A stretch of 64,000 bases of DNA from UMGS1519 sp050951095 (GCA_050951095.1 JBMNIQ010000003.1:434001-498000); one strand, 5' to 3'. Positions 1 to 8,477 are shown, counted from the first letter of the stretch. Numbers and translations are program-made. The notes: generated from the sequence alone by a model not told the origin.

Positions 1-1
1 G

Positions 2-328
2 TGGAACGTGGAGCTGCTTGAGTGCCTGCCTTCGACCTACGAGATCTCCGCCGGTTCGCTGCGCGGCATGCAATGGTCCACCCTGCCGGCGATCATCACC
101 ATCTTCGGCACGTGCATTCTGCGCGTGCTGTGGGTGTTCTTCGTGTTTCCGCTGGTGGGCACCTACGAAATGCTGATCTACATCTTCCCCATTACCTGGA
201 TAGTCACCGGCGTTGCCATGATCATCGCGTACCTGTTGGTGCGCAACCGCCTGGAGAAGAAGGAAGACGATCTGCGCAAGAAGTACCCGGTGAAGGACGA
301 GGCCGACAGCTGGGCGAAGGCCGCGTAG
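2..328 (+). CDS. MATE family efflux transporter, C-terminal part (cut by window edge)
   Basis: Only the last roughly 108 residues are present; the reading frame is already open at base 2, so the start lies outside the window. The visible part has hydrophobic helices (around ITIFGTCILRVLWVFFVF and IYIFPITWIVTGVAMIIAYLL) followed by a short charged tail (RNRLEKKEDDLRKKYPVKDE). The YEISAGSLRGM motif before the penultimate helices is typical of the C-terminal bundle of multidrug and toxin extrusion antiporters. These are inner-membrane proteins that export organic cations or drugs using a sodium or proton gradient. The substrate cannot be told. A second, complete MATE gene lies at 53781-55193. 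Confidence 0.75.
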   Translation, partial: WNVELLECLPSTYEISAGSLRGMQWSTLPAIITIFGTCILRVLWVFFVFPLVGTYEMLIYIFPITWIVTGVAMIIAYLLVRNRLEKKEDDLRKKYPVKDEADSWAKAA

Positions 329-391
329 GGACCGACGTCCGCGTGCGGGGGACGGCACTCGCTGCGTCCCTCTTGGATTTTCGCGGGCAGG

Positions 392-1342
392 CTATTCCTG
401 CGGACTGCCCGCCGGCGTGTCGTCTGCGGGGCCGATTTCCCGGGCGCAGCGCTCGGCAAGCGCGCGGGCGAACGCCGTCAGGCGGGGCACGGCGAAATCG
501 CAGAAGGCGCTGACAGCGGGGGAGAGCACCGTATCGTTGGGCAGCGCGATGCCTATCTCCACCGTGGTGCGCGGTTCCAACGGCAGAACGTACAGCTTGC
601 CCAGGAATTCCCGGGCATAGATGCGGTTCATCAGGGAGACGCCCAACCCGGCGCCGACCAGCTCGGATGCGGCCAGCGTATCGAATACGGAGAAATGCAC
701 GTTCGGCTTCACCTGCGCCTGGGCAAGCGTGCGCGCATTGTCGCTGTCCTGCCCGGGGAACACCTCCACGAACGGGTCGTCTTCCAAGCGCGCGATGGGA
801 TAGGCGGGCGCCTGCGCACGTGCCAGCGGATGGTCCAGCGGCAGCGCGGCGACCATGTCGTCCACCAGCAGCGGCGTCCAGAGGTAGTCGCCTTCGTGCC
901 TGCTCACAATGCAGAAGTCCGTCTCGTGTGCGGCAAGGCGCTGCAGCAGCGGCGTGCTGTTCTCCATGCGGATGTCCACATGGATGCCCGGGTGCTGCCG
1001 GCCGAACTCCGACAGGATCTGCGCCAGGATGCCGTAGAACTGGCGATACGCGCTGCCCACGCGCACCGTGCCCGTCTCCAACCCGCGGATATGCTCGGCC
1101 ATCTGCCGGCAGGTGCGGCCGGCGGCGGCAAGCTCTTTCAGGGCCGGCAGCATGCGCGTGCATTCCGGCGTGGGCGCCACGCCCGCCTTGCTGCGGAACA
1201 GCAGCGGGAAGCCCAGCTCCTGTTCCAGGGTCGCCATCATGCGGCTGATGCCCGAGGGCGTGTAGCCCAACAGCCCTGCTGCTTTGGAGAGGTTGCCCAC
1301 TTCCAGGACCTTCAGCAAGGCGGAGCATTTCTCCGGATCCAT
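392..1342 (-). CDS. LysR family transcriptional regulator
   Basis: A 316-residue protein of normal LysR length. Residues 1-60 form the winged helix-turn-helix (NLSKAAGLLGYTPSGISRMM, then LEQELGFPLLFRSKAGV); the rest, from about residue 90, is the periplasmic-binding-protein-like effector domain. The ATG at 1342 is preceded by AAGGAG with 7-base spacing, which decides the start. It faces away from the TetR gene at 1613, leaving 270 bases between them. LysR proteins usually control a divergent neighbour, but the nearest one is another regulator, so the target is unclear. The effector is unknown. Confidence 0.9.
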   Translation of the reverse strand: MDPEKCSALLKVLEVGNLSKAAGLLGYTPSGISRMMATLEQELGFPLLFRSKAGVAPTPECTRMLPALKELAAAGRTCRQMAEHIRGLETGTVRVGSAYRQFYGILAQILSEFGRQHPGIHVDIRMENSTPLLQRLAAHETDFCIVSRHEGDYLWTPLLVDDMVAALPLDHPLARAQAPAYPIARLEDDPFVEVFPGQDSDNARTLAQAQVKPNVHFSVFDTLAASELVGAGLGVSLMNRIYAREFLGKLYVLPLEPRTTVEIGIALPNDTVLSPAVSAFCDFAVPRLTAFARALAERCAREIGPADDTPAGSPQE

Positions 1343-1548
1343 GGCACGCTCCTTTGCGAAACAGTCAATGCTTTCTGGTTATTGTACGTGCTTGCTCATA
1401 GATGCGCGAACGACTTAGGGCGTGCTGTACGAAATGCCCGGCTGCGGCATGCCAGGCGGGTCTTCGGTTTCAGCCACGGCGCACTGAACAGGCCGCCGGC
1501 TCCGGCTGCAGCGCATAGGCAAAGTAATATACAGATGTAAAATAGTGC

Positions 1549-1590
1549 TTGACGATACTAAATTACGTTTGTAAACTATATTACAGACGT
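1549..1590 (+). promoter_or_regulatory. Promoter with overlapping palindromic operator for the TetR gene
   Basis: TTGACG at 1549-1554 and TAAACT at 1572-1577 are separated by exactly 17 bases and point at the TetR gene start 36 bases further on. A near-perfect palindrome covers 1565-1590: arms ACGTTTGTAA and TTACAGACGT, with 9 of 10 positions pairing, and it overlaps the -10 box. A related AT-rich half site (TACAGATGTAA) lies at 1530-1540. This is the arrangement of an autoregulated TetR promoter. Autoregulation is inference. Confidence 0.6.
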
Positions 1591-1612
1591 TAGATAACGA
1601 GGGAGGAAACCG

Positions 1613-2194
1613 ATGAATATCGATGATCCGCGCAGCCAGCGTACGCGCGAGGCGCTGATGAACGCGGCATTCTCCCTGGCTTCTGCGCAACCGGTTGCCG
1701 ACATCTCGGTGACGCAGATTGCCCAGGAGGCCGGCGTCAGCCGCCCGGCCGTCTATCAGCAGTTCGGCGATGTGCCGTCGGTGGTTGCCGCCGCGGCGGG
1801 GCGCTATGTCTCCGCCATCTTCGCCGACATAGACGAGCAGATTGCCGTGGGAGATGACGAAGCATACCTGGCGGGCATGATGGACCTGTTCATCCAGGGG
1901 ATCTACCGGCAGCGCGACTTTTGCCGCAATGCCCTGAACGGCCCCAGCGGCGGGCGCATCGCCGCGCACACAATCGCGTTCCTTTCGGAGCGCATGGGAA
2001 CGCGGCTGGTGGGCAAGCGGCTGGCGGATGCCGGGGACGCCTCGGCAGACTGCCTGACGGCGATTGCCGCCGGGGAGGTGTGGCTGCTGGAGGACTGGCT
2101 GAACAGCGACTTCACGGACCGCAATGCCCCCGACAGGATTGCCGACCGCATGGCGCAGGTCATGTTTCGACTATCGGGGGCAACCGAAGATTAG
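1613..2194 (+). CDS. TetR family transcriptional regulator
   Basis: A 193-residue protein with an N-terminal TetR helix-turn-helix at about residues 10-55 (ISVTQIAQEAGVSRPAVYQQFGDV) and an all-helical C-terminal ligand domain without recognisable family. A strong ribosome binding site (GAGGGAGG) precedes the ATG. The promoter carries a palindrome overlapping the -10 box, which suggests autoregulation. The SRPBCC gene follows on the same strand after 133 bases and may be part of the same unit or regulon, though a short palindrome (2279-2295) lies in the gap. The ligand is unknown. Confidence 0.88.
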   Translation: MNIDDPRSQRTREALMNAAFSLASAQPVADISVTQIAQEAGVSRPAVYQQFGDVPSVVAAAAGRYVSAIFADIDEQIAVGDDEAYLAGMMDLFIQGIYRQRDFCRNALNGPSGGRIAAHTIAFLSERMGTRLVGKRLADAGDASADCLTAIAAGEVWLLEDWLNSDFTDRNAPDRIADRMAQVMFRLSGATED

Positions 2195-2278
2195 ATTCAC
2201 ATGAGATACTCCTGCGGCTGTTTCTGCAGGCAGCCGCATGTGCAAGCAGGGGTCCGATCCGGACGGGCCCTTTGGAAG

Positions 2279-2295
2279 GGTGCGCTCAGCGCACC
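2279..2295. repeat. Perfect short palindrome between tetR and the SRPBCC gene
   Basis: Arms GGTGCGCT and AGCGCACC around a single central C. There is no T-run after it, so it is not a clear terminator; it may be an operator or an RNA hairpin in the leader of the SRPBCC gene, whose ATG is 33 bases downstream. Confidence 0.35.
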
Positions 2296-2327
2296 GCGTA
2301 TTCGCTTTCAAAGGGAAAGGATGAACC

Positions 2328-3353
2328 ATGTCTGCAAACAATCTGGGAAAGAACCTTGCCATTGCCGCTGCCATCCCAGCGGCTGCCATCGGCGCGGTGT
2401 ACGGTGGCTTGGAGCTGGTCACGCGCTTGTACACGAACAAGAGCCTGGCCACGCCCGAAGAACAGGCCATGACGCTTCCGGGCGACGACCTGGTCACCGA
2501 TCCGTACGGCGACAAGATCTTCCGCGTCACGCAGGCCATGGACCTGGACGCCCCGCTGGAAGAGGTGTGGAAGCACATTTACCAAATGGATCCGGCGAAG
2601 GGCGGCATGTACAGCTTCATGTGGTCCGAGCGCCTGTTCGGCATGAACGTGGACAACGCCTACAGCCTGGAGGAGATGTGGCAAGGCGAAGACGGCACGA
2701 AGCCGGGCGACTTCTGGGCCTGGAGCTATGCGGGCTTTGGCGCCGAAGTGGCCGACCTGGTGCCGAACAAGTACATTGTGTGGTACGCGAACACCGAGCA
2801 TCCCACCCGCACGCCGGGAGCCAGCTACATGCTTGCGCCGGGGCTGACGCGCGACAATTGGAATTGGACCATCGCGTTGATCCCGAAGGACGGCGGCAAG
2901 CGCTGCCGCATCATCTCGCGGTGGAACACGGCCTACCATCCGCATACGCCGCTGCAGAATGCCATCCATCATCTGACCACCGAGAAGGGCGGCATGATGC
3001 AATGCCGGCGCATGTTCGAGAATCTGGAGAAGTCGGCGAATGTCGAGCGCAAGAAGTCCATCCCGCTGCAGATCATGCAGCGCGTCATCGGCCGCAGCCA
3101 TGGCGATGATGATCGGCTGCAGTACCGCATTGCCTACCCGGAGCTGCGCTGGTCCCGCGATTTCCCGCGCGTGGCCACGGAGCGCGCGCCGTTCACCGAC
3201 GACCCGAATTGGCCGCCCGAGCCCGGCAAGGACTACGTGCCGCCTATCCAGGAGAACAACAAGAAGATGGGCTGGACGCCCCGGACGCCTATCGACAACG
3301 ACCTCAAGGCCGACGAGAAGCAGGAGAAGCTCCTGCGCAAACTGGGCTACTGA
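2328..3353 (+). CDS. SRPBCC (START-like) family protein
   Basis: A 341-residue protein. Residues 9-30 are hydrophobic (LAIAAAIPAAAIGAVYGGLEL), probably a membrane anchor or uncleaved signal. From about residue 60 comes an SRPBCC-type helix-grip region (RVTQAMDLDAPLEEVWKHIYQM), the fold used to bind hydrophobic ligands; the tryptophan-rich core (FWAWSYAGFG, NWNWTIALIP) fits. The C-terminal 100 residues are hydrophilic and of unknown role. AAAGGA lies upstream of the ATG. It follows a TetR gene and ends at a perfect hairpin (3377-3419). The ligand and exact function are unknown; similar proteins are annotated only as SRPBCC family. Confidence 0.7.
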   Translation: MSANNLGKNLAIAAAIPAAAIGAVYGGLELVTRLYTNKSLATPEEQAMTLPGDDLVTDPYGDKIFRVTQAMDLDAPLEEVWKHIYQMDPAKGGMYSFMWSERLFGMNVDNAYSLEEMWQGEDGTKPGDFWAWSYAGFGAEVADLVPNKYIVWYANTEHPTRTPGASYMLAPGLTRDNWNWTIALIPKDGGKRCRIISRWNTAYHPHTPLQNAIHHLTTEKGGMMQCRRMFENLEKSANVERKKSIPLQIMQRVIGRSHGDDDRLQYRIAYPELRWSRDFPRVATERAPFTDDPNWPPEPGKDYVPPIQENNKKMGWTPRTPIDNDLKADEKQEKLLRKLGY

Positions 3354-3376
3354 TCAGGTGAATTGAACGCCGAAGC

Positions 3377-3430
3377 GGGCGCCCCGATGCCGTTGCGGTT
3401 CGCAGCCATCGGGGCGCCCCTTCGTTGTTA
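3377..3430. terminator. Rho-independent-type hairpin between convergent genes
   Basis: Perfect 13-base inverted repeat: GGGCGCCCCGATG at 3377-3389 and its complement at 3407-3419, followed on the + strand by a moderately T-rich stretch (TTCGTTGTTATT). It ends the SRPBCC gene and sits just past the stop of the minus-strand NTF2-like gene, so it could serve both. Confidence 0.65.
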
Positions 3431-3811
3431 TTGCGCGTCGATGCGCATGGCCGCGGTGCGCCAGGCGCCGTCCTGCTTGGCAGCCGTCAGCTCCAGGTGC
3501 CATGCCGGCGCTTCGGATTCGTTCGCGTCCTCATCCGCGTCGGCGCGACAGGTGATCTGCGCCTGGCTGCCGTCGAACGAGATGCGCACATCTATGGCGA
3601 AACGCGCGGCGCTCGGCAGATGCCCACGGCCATCTGCAAGCGCTGTCAGGAATTCCTGCTTCGAGAGCGTTTGCCCCGACGGCAGCGTGACCGAACAACC
3701 GTCGGCAAGGAAGGTGCCGAATGAATCGGTGTCGCCGGCCGCGGCGGCAGCCAGCGCGTCTCGGCAGCGCTGCTCCAGCAGCGGTTTGTCCTTCTCGTAG
3801 GGGGCTTGCAT
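3428..3811 (-). CDS. Small NTF2-like/SnoaL-type protein (hypothetical)
   Basis: A 127-residue soluble protein without signal peptide or membrane helix. The pattern of an N-terminal helix (RCRDALAAAAAGD), a loop with a buried Phe (TDSFGTFLADG), and beta strands ending in WHLELTAAKQDGAWRTAAMRI is that of the nuclear-transport-factor-2-like fold (DUF4440/SnoaL type), which includes small isomerases and ligand-binding proteins. No catalytic residues can be assigned. AAGGAG precedes the ATG. It is 73 bases downstream of the flavodoxin gene on the same strand and may be cotranscribed with it. Confidence 0.6.
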   Translation of the reverse strand: MQAPYEKDKPLLEQRCRDALAAAAAGDTDSFGTFLADGCSVTLPSGQTLSKQEFLTALADGRGHLPSAARFAIDVRISFDGSQAQITCRADADEDANESEAPAWHLELTAAKQDGAWRTAAMRIDAQ

Positions 3812-3884
3812 GTCTGCTCCTTCCTGGGTATGCGGAACCGCCCGCCGGCGGTGCCCTGCGGTTGCCGGCGGGTACGCGAGGCGG

Positions 3885-4364
3885 CTACTGCTGGGCGGCC
3901 CAGTTCCTCAGCTCGTCTTCGGTGACGTTGCCGGGGAAGCGCTTGCCTTCGGTCACGGTGGCGGCGGGAACAACCTGCTGCATCAGCGCACCGGTGTTGC
4001 CCATCTGGCTGCTGCCGCTGGTAGCGAACGGGATGACGGTCTTGCCGGCAAGGTCGCGCGCCTCCAGGAACGTGTCCACGATACGCGGCTCGCGATACCA
4101 CCAGATGGGGAAGCCCACGTAGATGGGATCGTATGCGGACAGGTCCGGCACCGGGTTCTTCAGAGCGGGCCGGCTGTTCGGGTCGTTGCATTCCTTCGTG
4201 GTGCGGGAATCAGGGTCGTTCCAGTTTAGGTCAGCGGGGGTGTAGGGCGTCTCGGGTTCGATTGCGAACAGGTCGGCGCCCGTTGCCGCCGCCAGCTTCT
4301 TCGCCACGCCTTCCGTGACGCGGCCGTGCGATGCGGAGAAATAGGCAACCAATGCTTTCGTCAT
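3885..4364 (-). CDS. Flavodoxin
   Basis: A 159-residue single-domain protein of normal flavodoxin length. It begins MTKALVAYFSASHGRV, where strand 1 and the phosphate-binding loop of FMN are expected; the loop is unusual (SASHGRVT instead of the common TxTGxT). The motif YVGFPIWWYREPRIVDTFLE and the late TSGSSQMGN loop are characteristic. Upstream in-frame codons exist to 4547, but the start at 4364 has AAGGAG 7 bases before it and gives the family N terminus. It would carry electrons in the cytoplasm as an FMN protein. One of several flavodoxin-like genes in the window. Confidence 0.88.
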   Translation of the reverse strand: MTKALVAYFSASHGRVTEGVAKKLAAATGADLFAIEPETPYTPADLNWNDPDSRTTKECNDPNSRPALKNPVPDLSAYDPIYVGFPIWWYREPRIVDTFLEARDLAGKTVIPFATSGSSQMGNTGALMQQVVPAATVTEGKRFPGNVTEDELRNWAAQQ

Positions 4365-4706
4365 AGCGTGCTCCTTCGTCTGTGGCCGACGTGCACTGCG
4401 GCTACGCGGTTGCAGCTGCGCGCACTCCGGCATGCTTTCGTTTCCCTTCGAACGATACACCTTTGCGGGGCATCCCCGTACGGGCGAATGCGTTGCCCAC
4501 GTGCCGGGGATGGGGGCATCCTTGTGCGCGACACGGTACTGGCGCACGGGGGCCGGTGCCAGATGCTATAGTGCTTGCTGCATATATAAATAGGTAGCGC
4601 ATGCGGCGAACATGTGCCGGATGCAGGCGGCCCGGGCGGAAATCCAGCCGGGCAAGGCGCTGCGGCTGGCGGCTGCGCAGGCGCAGGCGCAGGCAAGGAG
4701 GGGCGT
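4365..4706. other. Divergent intergenic region, flavodoxin to threonine-aldolase-like gene
   Basis: No supported gene in these 342 bases. A possible extended -10 element (TGCTATAGT, 4564-4572) points toward the aldolase gene, and an AT-rich patch (CATATATAAATAG) follows it, in contrast to the GC-rich surroundings. No -35 box is convincing. Confidence 0.35.
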
Positions 4707-5765
4707 ATGGGCGCATCGGAGAAACCGCTGTATTTCGAGTGCGATTATCAGGAGGGCGCGCATCCGGTGATCATGGCGCGGCTGGCGCAGACCAATATGG
4801 ACCAGACGCTGGGCTATGGCGAGGATGCCTATTGCGAAGAGGCGCGTGCACTGATTCGGGATGCCTGCAGCTGCCCCGATGCCGAGGTCCATTTCCTCAT
4901 TGGCGGAACGCAGACGAACGCAACGGTGCTGGACGGCCTGCTGGCTTCCTACCAGGGTGTGGTGGCGGCGGATACCGGCCACGTCAGCGTGCATGAGGCC
5001 GGCGCGATCGAATTCGGCGGCCACAAGGTGTTGGAGCTGCCCAGCGTGCTGGGCAAGCTGTCCGCCGATACGATCGAGGGATGCATCTCCAGCTGGGAGA
5101 ACGACGAGAGCTGCGAACATATGGTCATGCCCGGCGTGGTGTACCTGTCCCAGCCCACGGAATACGGCACGCTGTATTCGCTGAAGGAGCTGGAGGACAT
5201 TGCCGCCGTCTGCAGCGTGCACGGCACGAAGCTCTACGTGGACGGCGCCCGCCTGGCTTATGCGCTTGCCGCGCCGGAAAACGACGTCACGCTTCCCGAC
5301 CTGGCCCGCCTCTGCGATGCGTTCTACATCGGCGGCACGAAGTGCGGCACGCTGTTCGGCGAGGCCGTGGTTATCCCGAAGCCGAACACCATCCCGCATT
5401 TCTTCACCATCATCAAGCAGCACGGCGCCCTGCTGGCCAAGGGCCGCCTGCTGGGCATCCAGTTCGCGGAGCTGTTCCGCACGGGGCTCTACGGGCGTAT
5501 TGGGGAATCGGCGAACCAGGCTGCGGACCGCATTCGCAACGAGCTGCGCCAGCTGGGTGTTCCGCTGCTCTACGATGCGCCGACGAACCAGGTGTTCGCC
5601 GTGGTGGAAGACGCCGTGCTGCCGGAGCTGCGCACGCAGGTGGTGTACAGCTTCTGGGAGAAGCCCGACGAATCCCATACGGTGATCCGCCTCGCTACCA
5701 GCTGGGCCACCCAGCCGTCGGCGGTGGATGCGCTGGTGGACGTGCTGCGGCGCGTGTTCGGCTAG
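4707..5765 (+). CDS. Low-specificity L-threonine aldolase / beta-eliminating lyase family, PLP enzyme
   Basis: A 352-residue fold-type I PLP enzyme. Visible landmarks are the N-terminal GGTQTNATVLDGLL (67-80), His96 in DTGHVSVHEAGA (stacks on PLP), the Asp179 of LYVDGARLAYAL and Lys212 in YIGGTKCG, the expected Schiff-base lysine. Family members split L-threonine or L-allo-threonine to glycine and acetaldehyde. The start at 4707 is chosen because AAGGAGG precedes it and the family N terminus (FECDYQEGAHP) follows; the frame is open further upstream. Monocistronic, ending at a long hairpin. It could act on another beta-hydroxy amino acid. Confidence 0.85.
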   Translation: MGASEKPLYFECDYQEGAHPVIMARLAQTNMDQTLGYGEDAYCEEARALIRDACSCPDAEVHFLIGGTQTNATVLDGLLASYQGVVAADTGHVSVHEAGAIEFGGHKVLELPSVLGKLSADTIEGCISSWENDESCEHMVMPGVVYLSQPTEYGTLYSLKELEDIAAVCSVHGTKLYVDGARLAYALAAPENDVTLPDLARLCDAFYIGGTKCGTLFGEAVVIPKPNTIPHFFTIIKQHGALLAKGRLLGIQFAELFRTGLYGRIGESANQAADRIRNELRQLGVPLLYDAPTNQVFAVVEDAVLPELRTQVVYSFWEKPDESHTVIRLATSWATQPSAVDALVDVLRRVFG

Positions 5766-5779
5766 CGGCGGCCGGCTAT

Positions 5780-5838
5780 CCGGCAGGCGCGCCCGGCAGC
5801 CGCCCCGGCGTGCCGTGCGGCTTCTCCGCGCCTGCCGG
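5780..5838. terminator. Long hairpin between convergent genes
   Basis: Arms CCGGCAGGCGCG (5780-5791) and CGCGCCTGCCGG (5827-5838) are exact complements around a GC-rich loop. No T-run follows on either strand, so it is only terminator-like. Confidence 0.4.
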
Positions 5839-5844
5839 CGCTCC

Positions 5845-6633
5845 CTAGATGCGGGCGTGCGGGCCGATGGCCTTCAGCGTCTGCGCATCCATGTCGGCCG
5901 CGCGTTGCAGCTGGTCGACTGCCTCATAGGGCGAATGCTGGCGCGCCGCCACGATGCCCTGGCTCTGCCGGCGCGTGAGGAACGGCAGTTCCCGCTGCAG
6001 CTCCTCGCTGCTGGCCCGGTTGATGTCCACGCGCTTGCGCCAGTTGCGCCGTTCGGCAAGGTAGGCGGACAGCGCCGCGGCCTGCGCCAGGCAGGTCAGC
6101 GCATATTTCGAGATGCTCACTTCGTAGCTGGCATCGATCTCCAGCAGCTCCTCGATGGGGGAGGCGAAGAACAGGGCCGTGGAGAACAGCGCCAGCGTGA
6201 ACGTGATGAACTTCGCGATCACGGCGTTCTCCGACTCTTCGACGAATGCCGTCCAGACCATGGTGAAGGATACGACCCAGGTCACCATGGTCACCAATTC
6301 GCTGATGACCGTAACGCCGCTGTTGGTATAGCGGCTGACGCAATTCATAGTCAGGCCCAAGTCGATGCGCAGCAGCGCCAGGAAGCTGACGGTCAGCAGC
6401 GCGGCTTGCAGGATGCGTACGTTCATGTTGATGCGGGGCAGTTTGCGGTAGGCGAAGCGCGCGGCATAGGCCACGGCCAGGTTGGCCGACAGCATGAACG
6501 CGGCGAACAGCGCGGCATCCACATATTCCCCGTCCAGCGGATCGTAGGTTGCCAGGGTGGTCAGGATGAGGAAGGCGGCAGTGCCGATGCCGATCGAGAT
6601 CAGCGCTGAAAGGTAGTCATGGTGTCTGTTCAT
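5845..6633 (-). CDS. Multipass membrane protein with C-terminal helix-hairpin-helix (ComEA-like) domain
   Basis: A 262-residue protein. The first 190 residues contain about six hydrophobic segments (for example SALISIGIGTAAFLILTTLA, LFAAFMLSANLAVAYAARFA, VSFTMVWTAFV, FITFTLALFSTALFFA). The last 60 residues are soluble and read VDINRASSEELQRELPFLTRRQSQGIVAAR, the double helix-hairpin-helix signature of ComEA-type domains that contact DNA or act as a docking fold. The start at 6633 has AGGAG upstream. No partner gene is nearby. The combination suggests a membrane protein with a small cytoplasmic or external HhH module; function unknown. Confidence 0.7.
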   Translation of the reverse strand: MNRHHDYLSALISIGIGTAAFLILTTLATYDPLDGEYVDAALFAAFMLSANLAVAYAARFAYRKLPRINMNVRILQAALLTVSFLALLRIDLGLTMNCVSRYTNSGVTVISELVTMVTWVVSFTMVWTAFVEESENAVIAKFITFTLALFSTALFFASPIEELLEIDASYEVSISKYALTCLAQAAALSAYLAERRNWRKRVDINRASSEELQRELPFLTRRQSQGIVAARQHSPYEAVDQLQRAADMDAQTLKAIGPHARI

Positions 6634-6763
6634 GGTGGGTTGGCTCCTTTCCGTTCCAGTTCTCTGTCTGATCCCGATGCTCGGATGCCGCCCCAAAACA
6701 GGCTGAACGATTCAAACGGATTTCAAATGCCCCTCCATAATCCCTGGTACGGGGTACACAGCA

Positions 6764-6800
6764 CATAAAAGGGGCACGGGCGAAACGATGCCCGTGCCCC
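6764..6800 (-). terminator. Rho-independent terminator of the HTH-aminotransferase gene
   Basis: On the minus strand a perfect 11-base stem (GGGGCACGGGC and its complement, 6771-6781 and 6790-6800) with an 8-base loop is followed directly by TTTTAT. It lies 57 bases past the stop codon. Confidence 0.85.
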
Positions 6801-6857
6801 TGGCGCGGCGGGTTGCGCGCCGATGCGCCGCGTGCCGCCGCCCGTGCTTTCCAGCGG

Positions 6858-8477
6858 TTACTGGTGGTAGTAGCTCAGGAAATCCCGCAGCTTGTCCATG
6901 CATTCCGTCAGCACCTCGATGCGCGGCAGGTACACCACGCGGAAGTGGTCGGGCTCGTGCCAGTTGAAGCCGGACCCCTGCACGATCAGGATCTTCTTGT
7001 CCTTCAGCAGATCCAGGGCGAACTGCTCGTCGTTCGTGATGTTGAAGCGCTTCGCATCGATCTTGGGGAATATGTAGAACGCCGCCTTCGGCTTCACCAC
7101 GCTGATGCCCGGGATGTCGTTCAAGGCGTTGTACACGTATTCGCGCTGCTCGTACACGCGGCCGCCCGGCTTGATGTAGTCGCGCACGGACTGATGCCCG
7201 CCCAGGGCGGTCTGCACAATGGACTGCGCCGGCACGTTCGAGCACAGGCGCATGTTCGACAGCATGTTGATGCCCAGGATGTAGTCCTTGGCAATGCGCT
7301 TGTTGCCGGACAAGATCATCCATCCAATGCGGAAGCCGGCGATCATGTGGGACTTGGACAGGCCGCTGAAGGTCACGCAGAACAGGTCGGGTGCCAGCGA
7401 GGCGATGGACACGTGCTCCTGACCGTCCATGACCAGGCGGTCATAGATCTCGTCCGAGAAGATGATCAGCCGGTTCTCGCGGGCGATGTCCACGATCTCC
7501 TGCAGCACCTCGCGCGGGTACAGCGCGCCGGTGGGGTTGTTCGGGTTGATGATGACGATGGCCTTCGTGCGCGGCGTGATCTTGCTGCGGATGTCATCCA
7601 TGTCGGGATACCATTCGGCCTGCTCGTCGCAGATGTAATGCACCGGGGTGCCGCCGGCCAGCGTGGCGCATGCCGTCCACAGCGGGTAGTCCGGGCTGGG
7701 AATCAGGATCTCGTCGCCGGTGTCCAGAAGCGCGGACATGCTGATGTTGATCAGCTCGCTTGCGCCGTTGCCCGTGTAGATATCCTCCATGGTCACGTTC
7801 GGAATGTGCTTGGTCTGCGCGTACTGCATGATGGCCTTGCGGGCGCTGAACAGGCCTTTCGAAGGGGAATAGCCCTCGCATTCCGTCAGCTGGCGCTTCA
7901 TGTCGTAGATGACCTCGTCCGGCGTGCGGAAGCCGAACGGCGCGGGATTGCCGATGTTCAGCTTCAATACGTGCGTGCCCGCTTCCTCCATGCGGTTGGC
8001 CTCGTCCACAACGGGGCCGCGCACATCGTACAGGACGTTATCGAGCTTGGAGGATTTCTTGAATTCGCGCATGGGGGTGCCTTTCTGCGGTACGGGAGGG
8101 TTCGGGGCGGCGGGGGACTGGTCGTTGTCCGGTGTGGCTGCCAGCTGGGCAGCGGCTTCGACGGCGGCGTCCGCCACCGCTTCGGCGGCAGCGGCTATCT
8201 CGGCGGCCGCTTCGGCCTGATCTGCCGGCGAGTCGCTCTCGGCGGCTGCGCCCTCTTCGGCGGTGCCGGCCAGCCAATCAGGGGAGACGTTCAGGGTTAC
8301 GGCCAAAAACTGGAGCGTTGCCTGGCGCGGCATGGTCTTGCCGCTGAGGTACTGGCTCAGCTGGCTCTTGCCCAGCTTCTGGCCGCCGTCTGCGGCAATG
8401 CGGACCAGGTCGACCTGCTTCAGGTCGGCGTCGTCCATGGCCTTGCGCAGGCGATCGGCGAATTCCATATGGGACAT
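6858..8477 (-). CDS. XRE-type HTH domain fused to class I/II aminotransferase (alanine aminotransferase-like)
   Basis: A 539-residue fusion. Residues 1-70 are a Cro/C1-type helix-turn-helix (LGKSQLSQYLSGKTMPRQATLQFLAVTLNV). Residues 71-135 are a low-complexity Ala/Glu/Asp linker. From Met136 on is a complete PLP aminotransferase: NPNNPTG (311-317), Asp342 of FSDEIYD, Lys375 in SGLSKSHMIAGFRIGW as the Schiff-base lysine, and Arg383. The catalytic part resembles AlaA-type enzymes that interconvert pyruvate and alanine. AGGAGG precedes the ATG at 8477. An internal ATG at 8072 (Met136) has AAAGG 7 bases upstream and could yield a free enzyme. Operator-like repeats lie just upstream (8497-8595), hinting at autoregulation by an enzyme that senses its own substrate; that is inference. 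Confidence 0.9.
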   Translation of the reverse strand: MSHMEFADRLRKAMDDADLKQVDLVRIAADGGQKLGKSQLSQYLSGKTMPRQATLQFLAVTLNVSPDWLAGTAEEGAAAESDSPADQAEAAAEIAAAAEAVADAAVEAAAQLAATPDNDQSPAAPNPPVPQKGTPMREFKKSSKLDNVLYDVRGPVVDEANRMEEAGTHVLKLNIGNPAPFGFRTPDEVIYDMKRQLTECEGYSPSKGLFSARKAIMQYAQTKHIPNVTMEDIYTGNGASELINISMSALLDTGDEILIPSPDYPLWTACATLAGGTPVHYICDEQAEWYPDMDDIRSKITPRTKAIVIINPNNPTGALYPREVLQEIVDIARENRLIIFSDEIYDRLVMDGQEHVSIASLAPDLFCVTFSGLSKSHMIAGFRIGWMILSGNKRIAKDYILGINMLSNMRLCSNVPAQSIVQTALGGHQSVRDYIKPGGRVYEQREYVYNALNDIPGISVVKPKAAFYIFPKIDAKRFNITNDEQFALDLLKDKKILIVQGSGFNWHEPDHFRVVYLPRIEVLTECMDKLRDFLSYYHQ

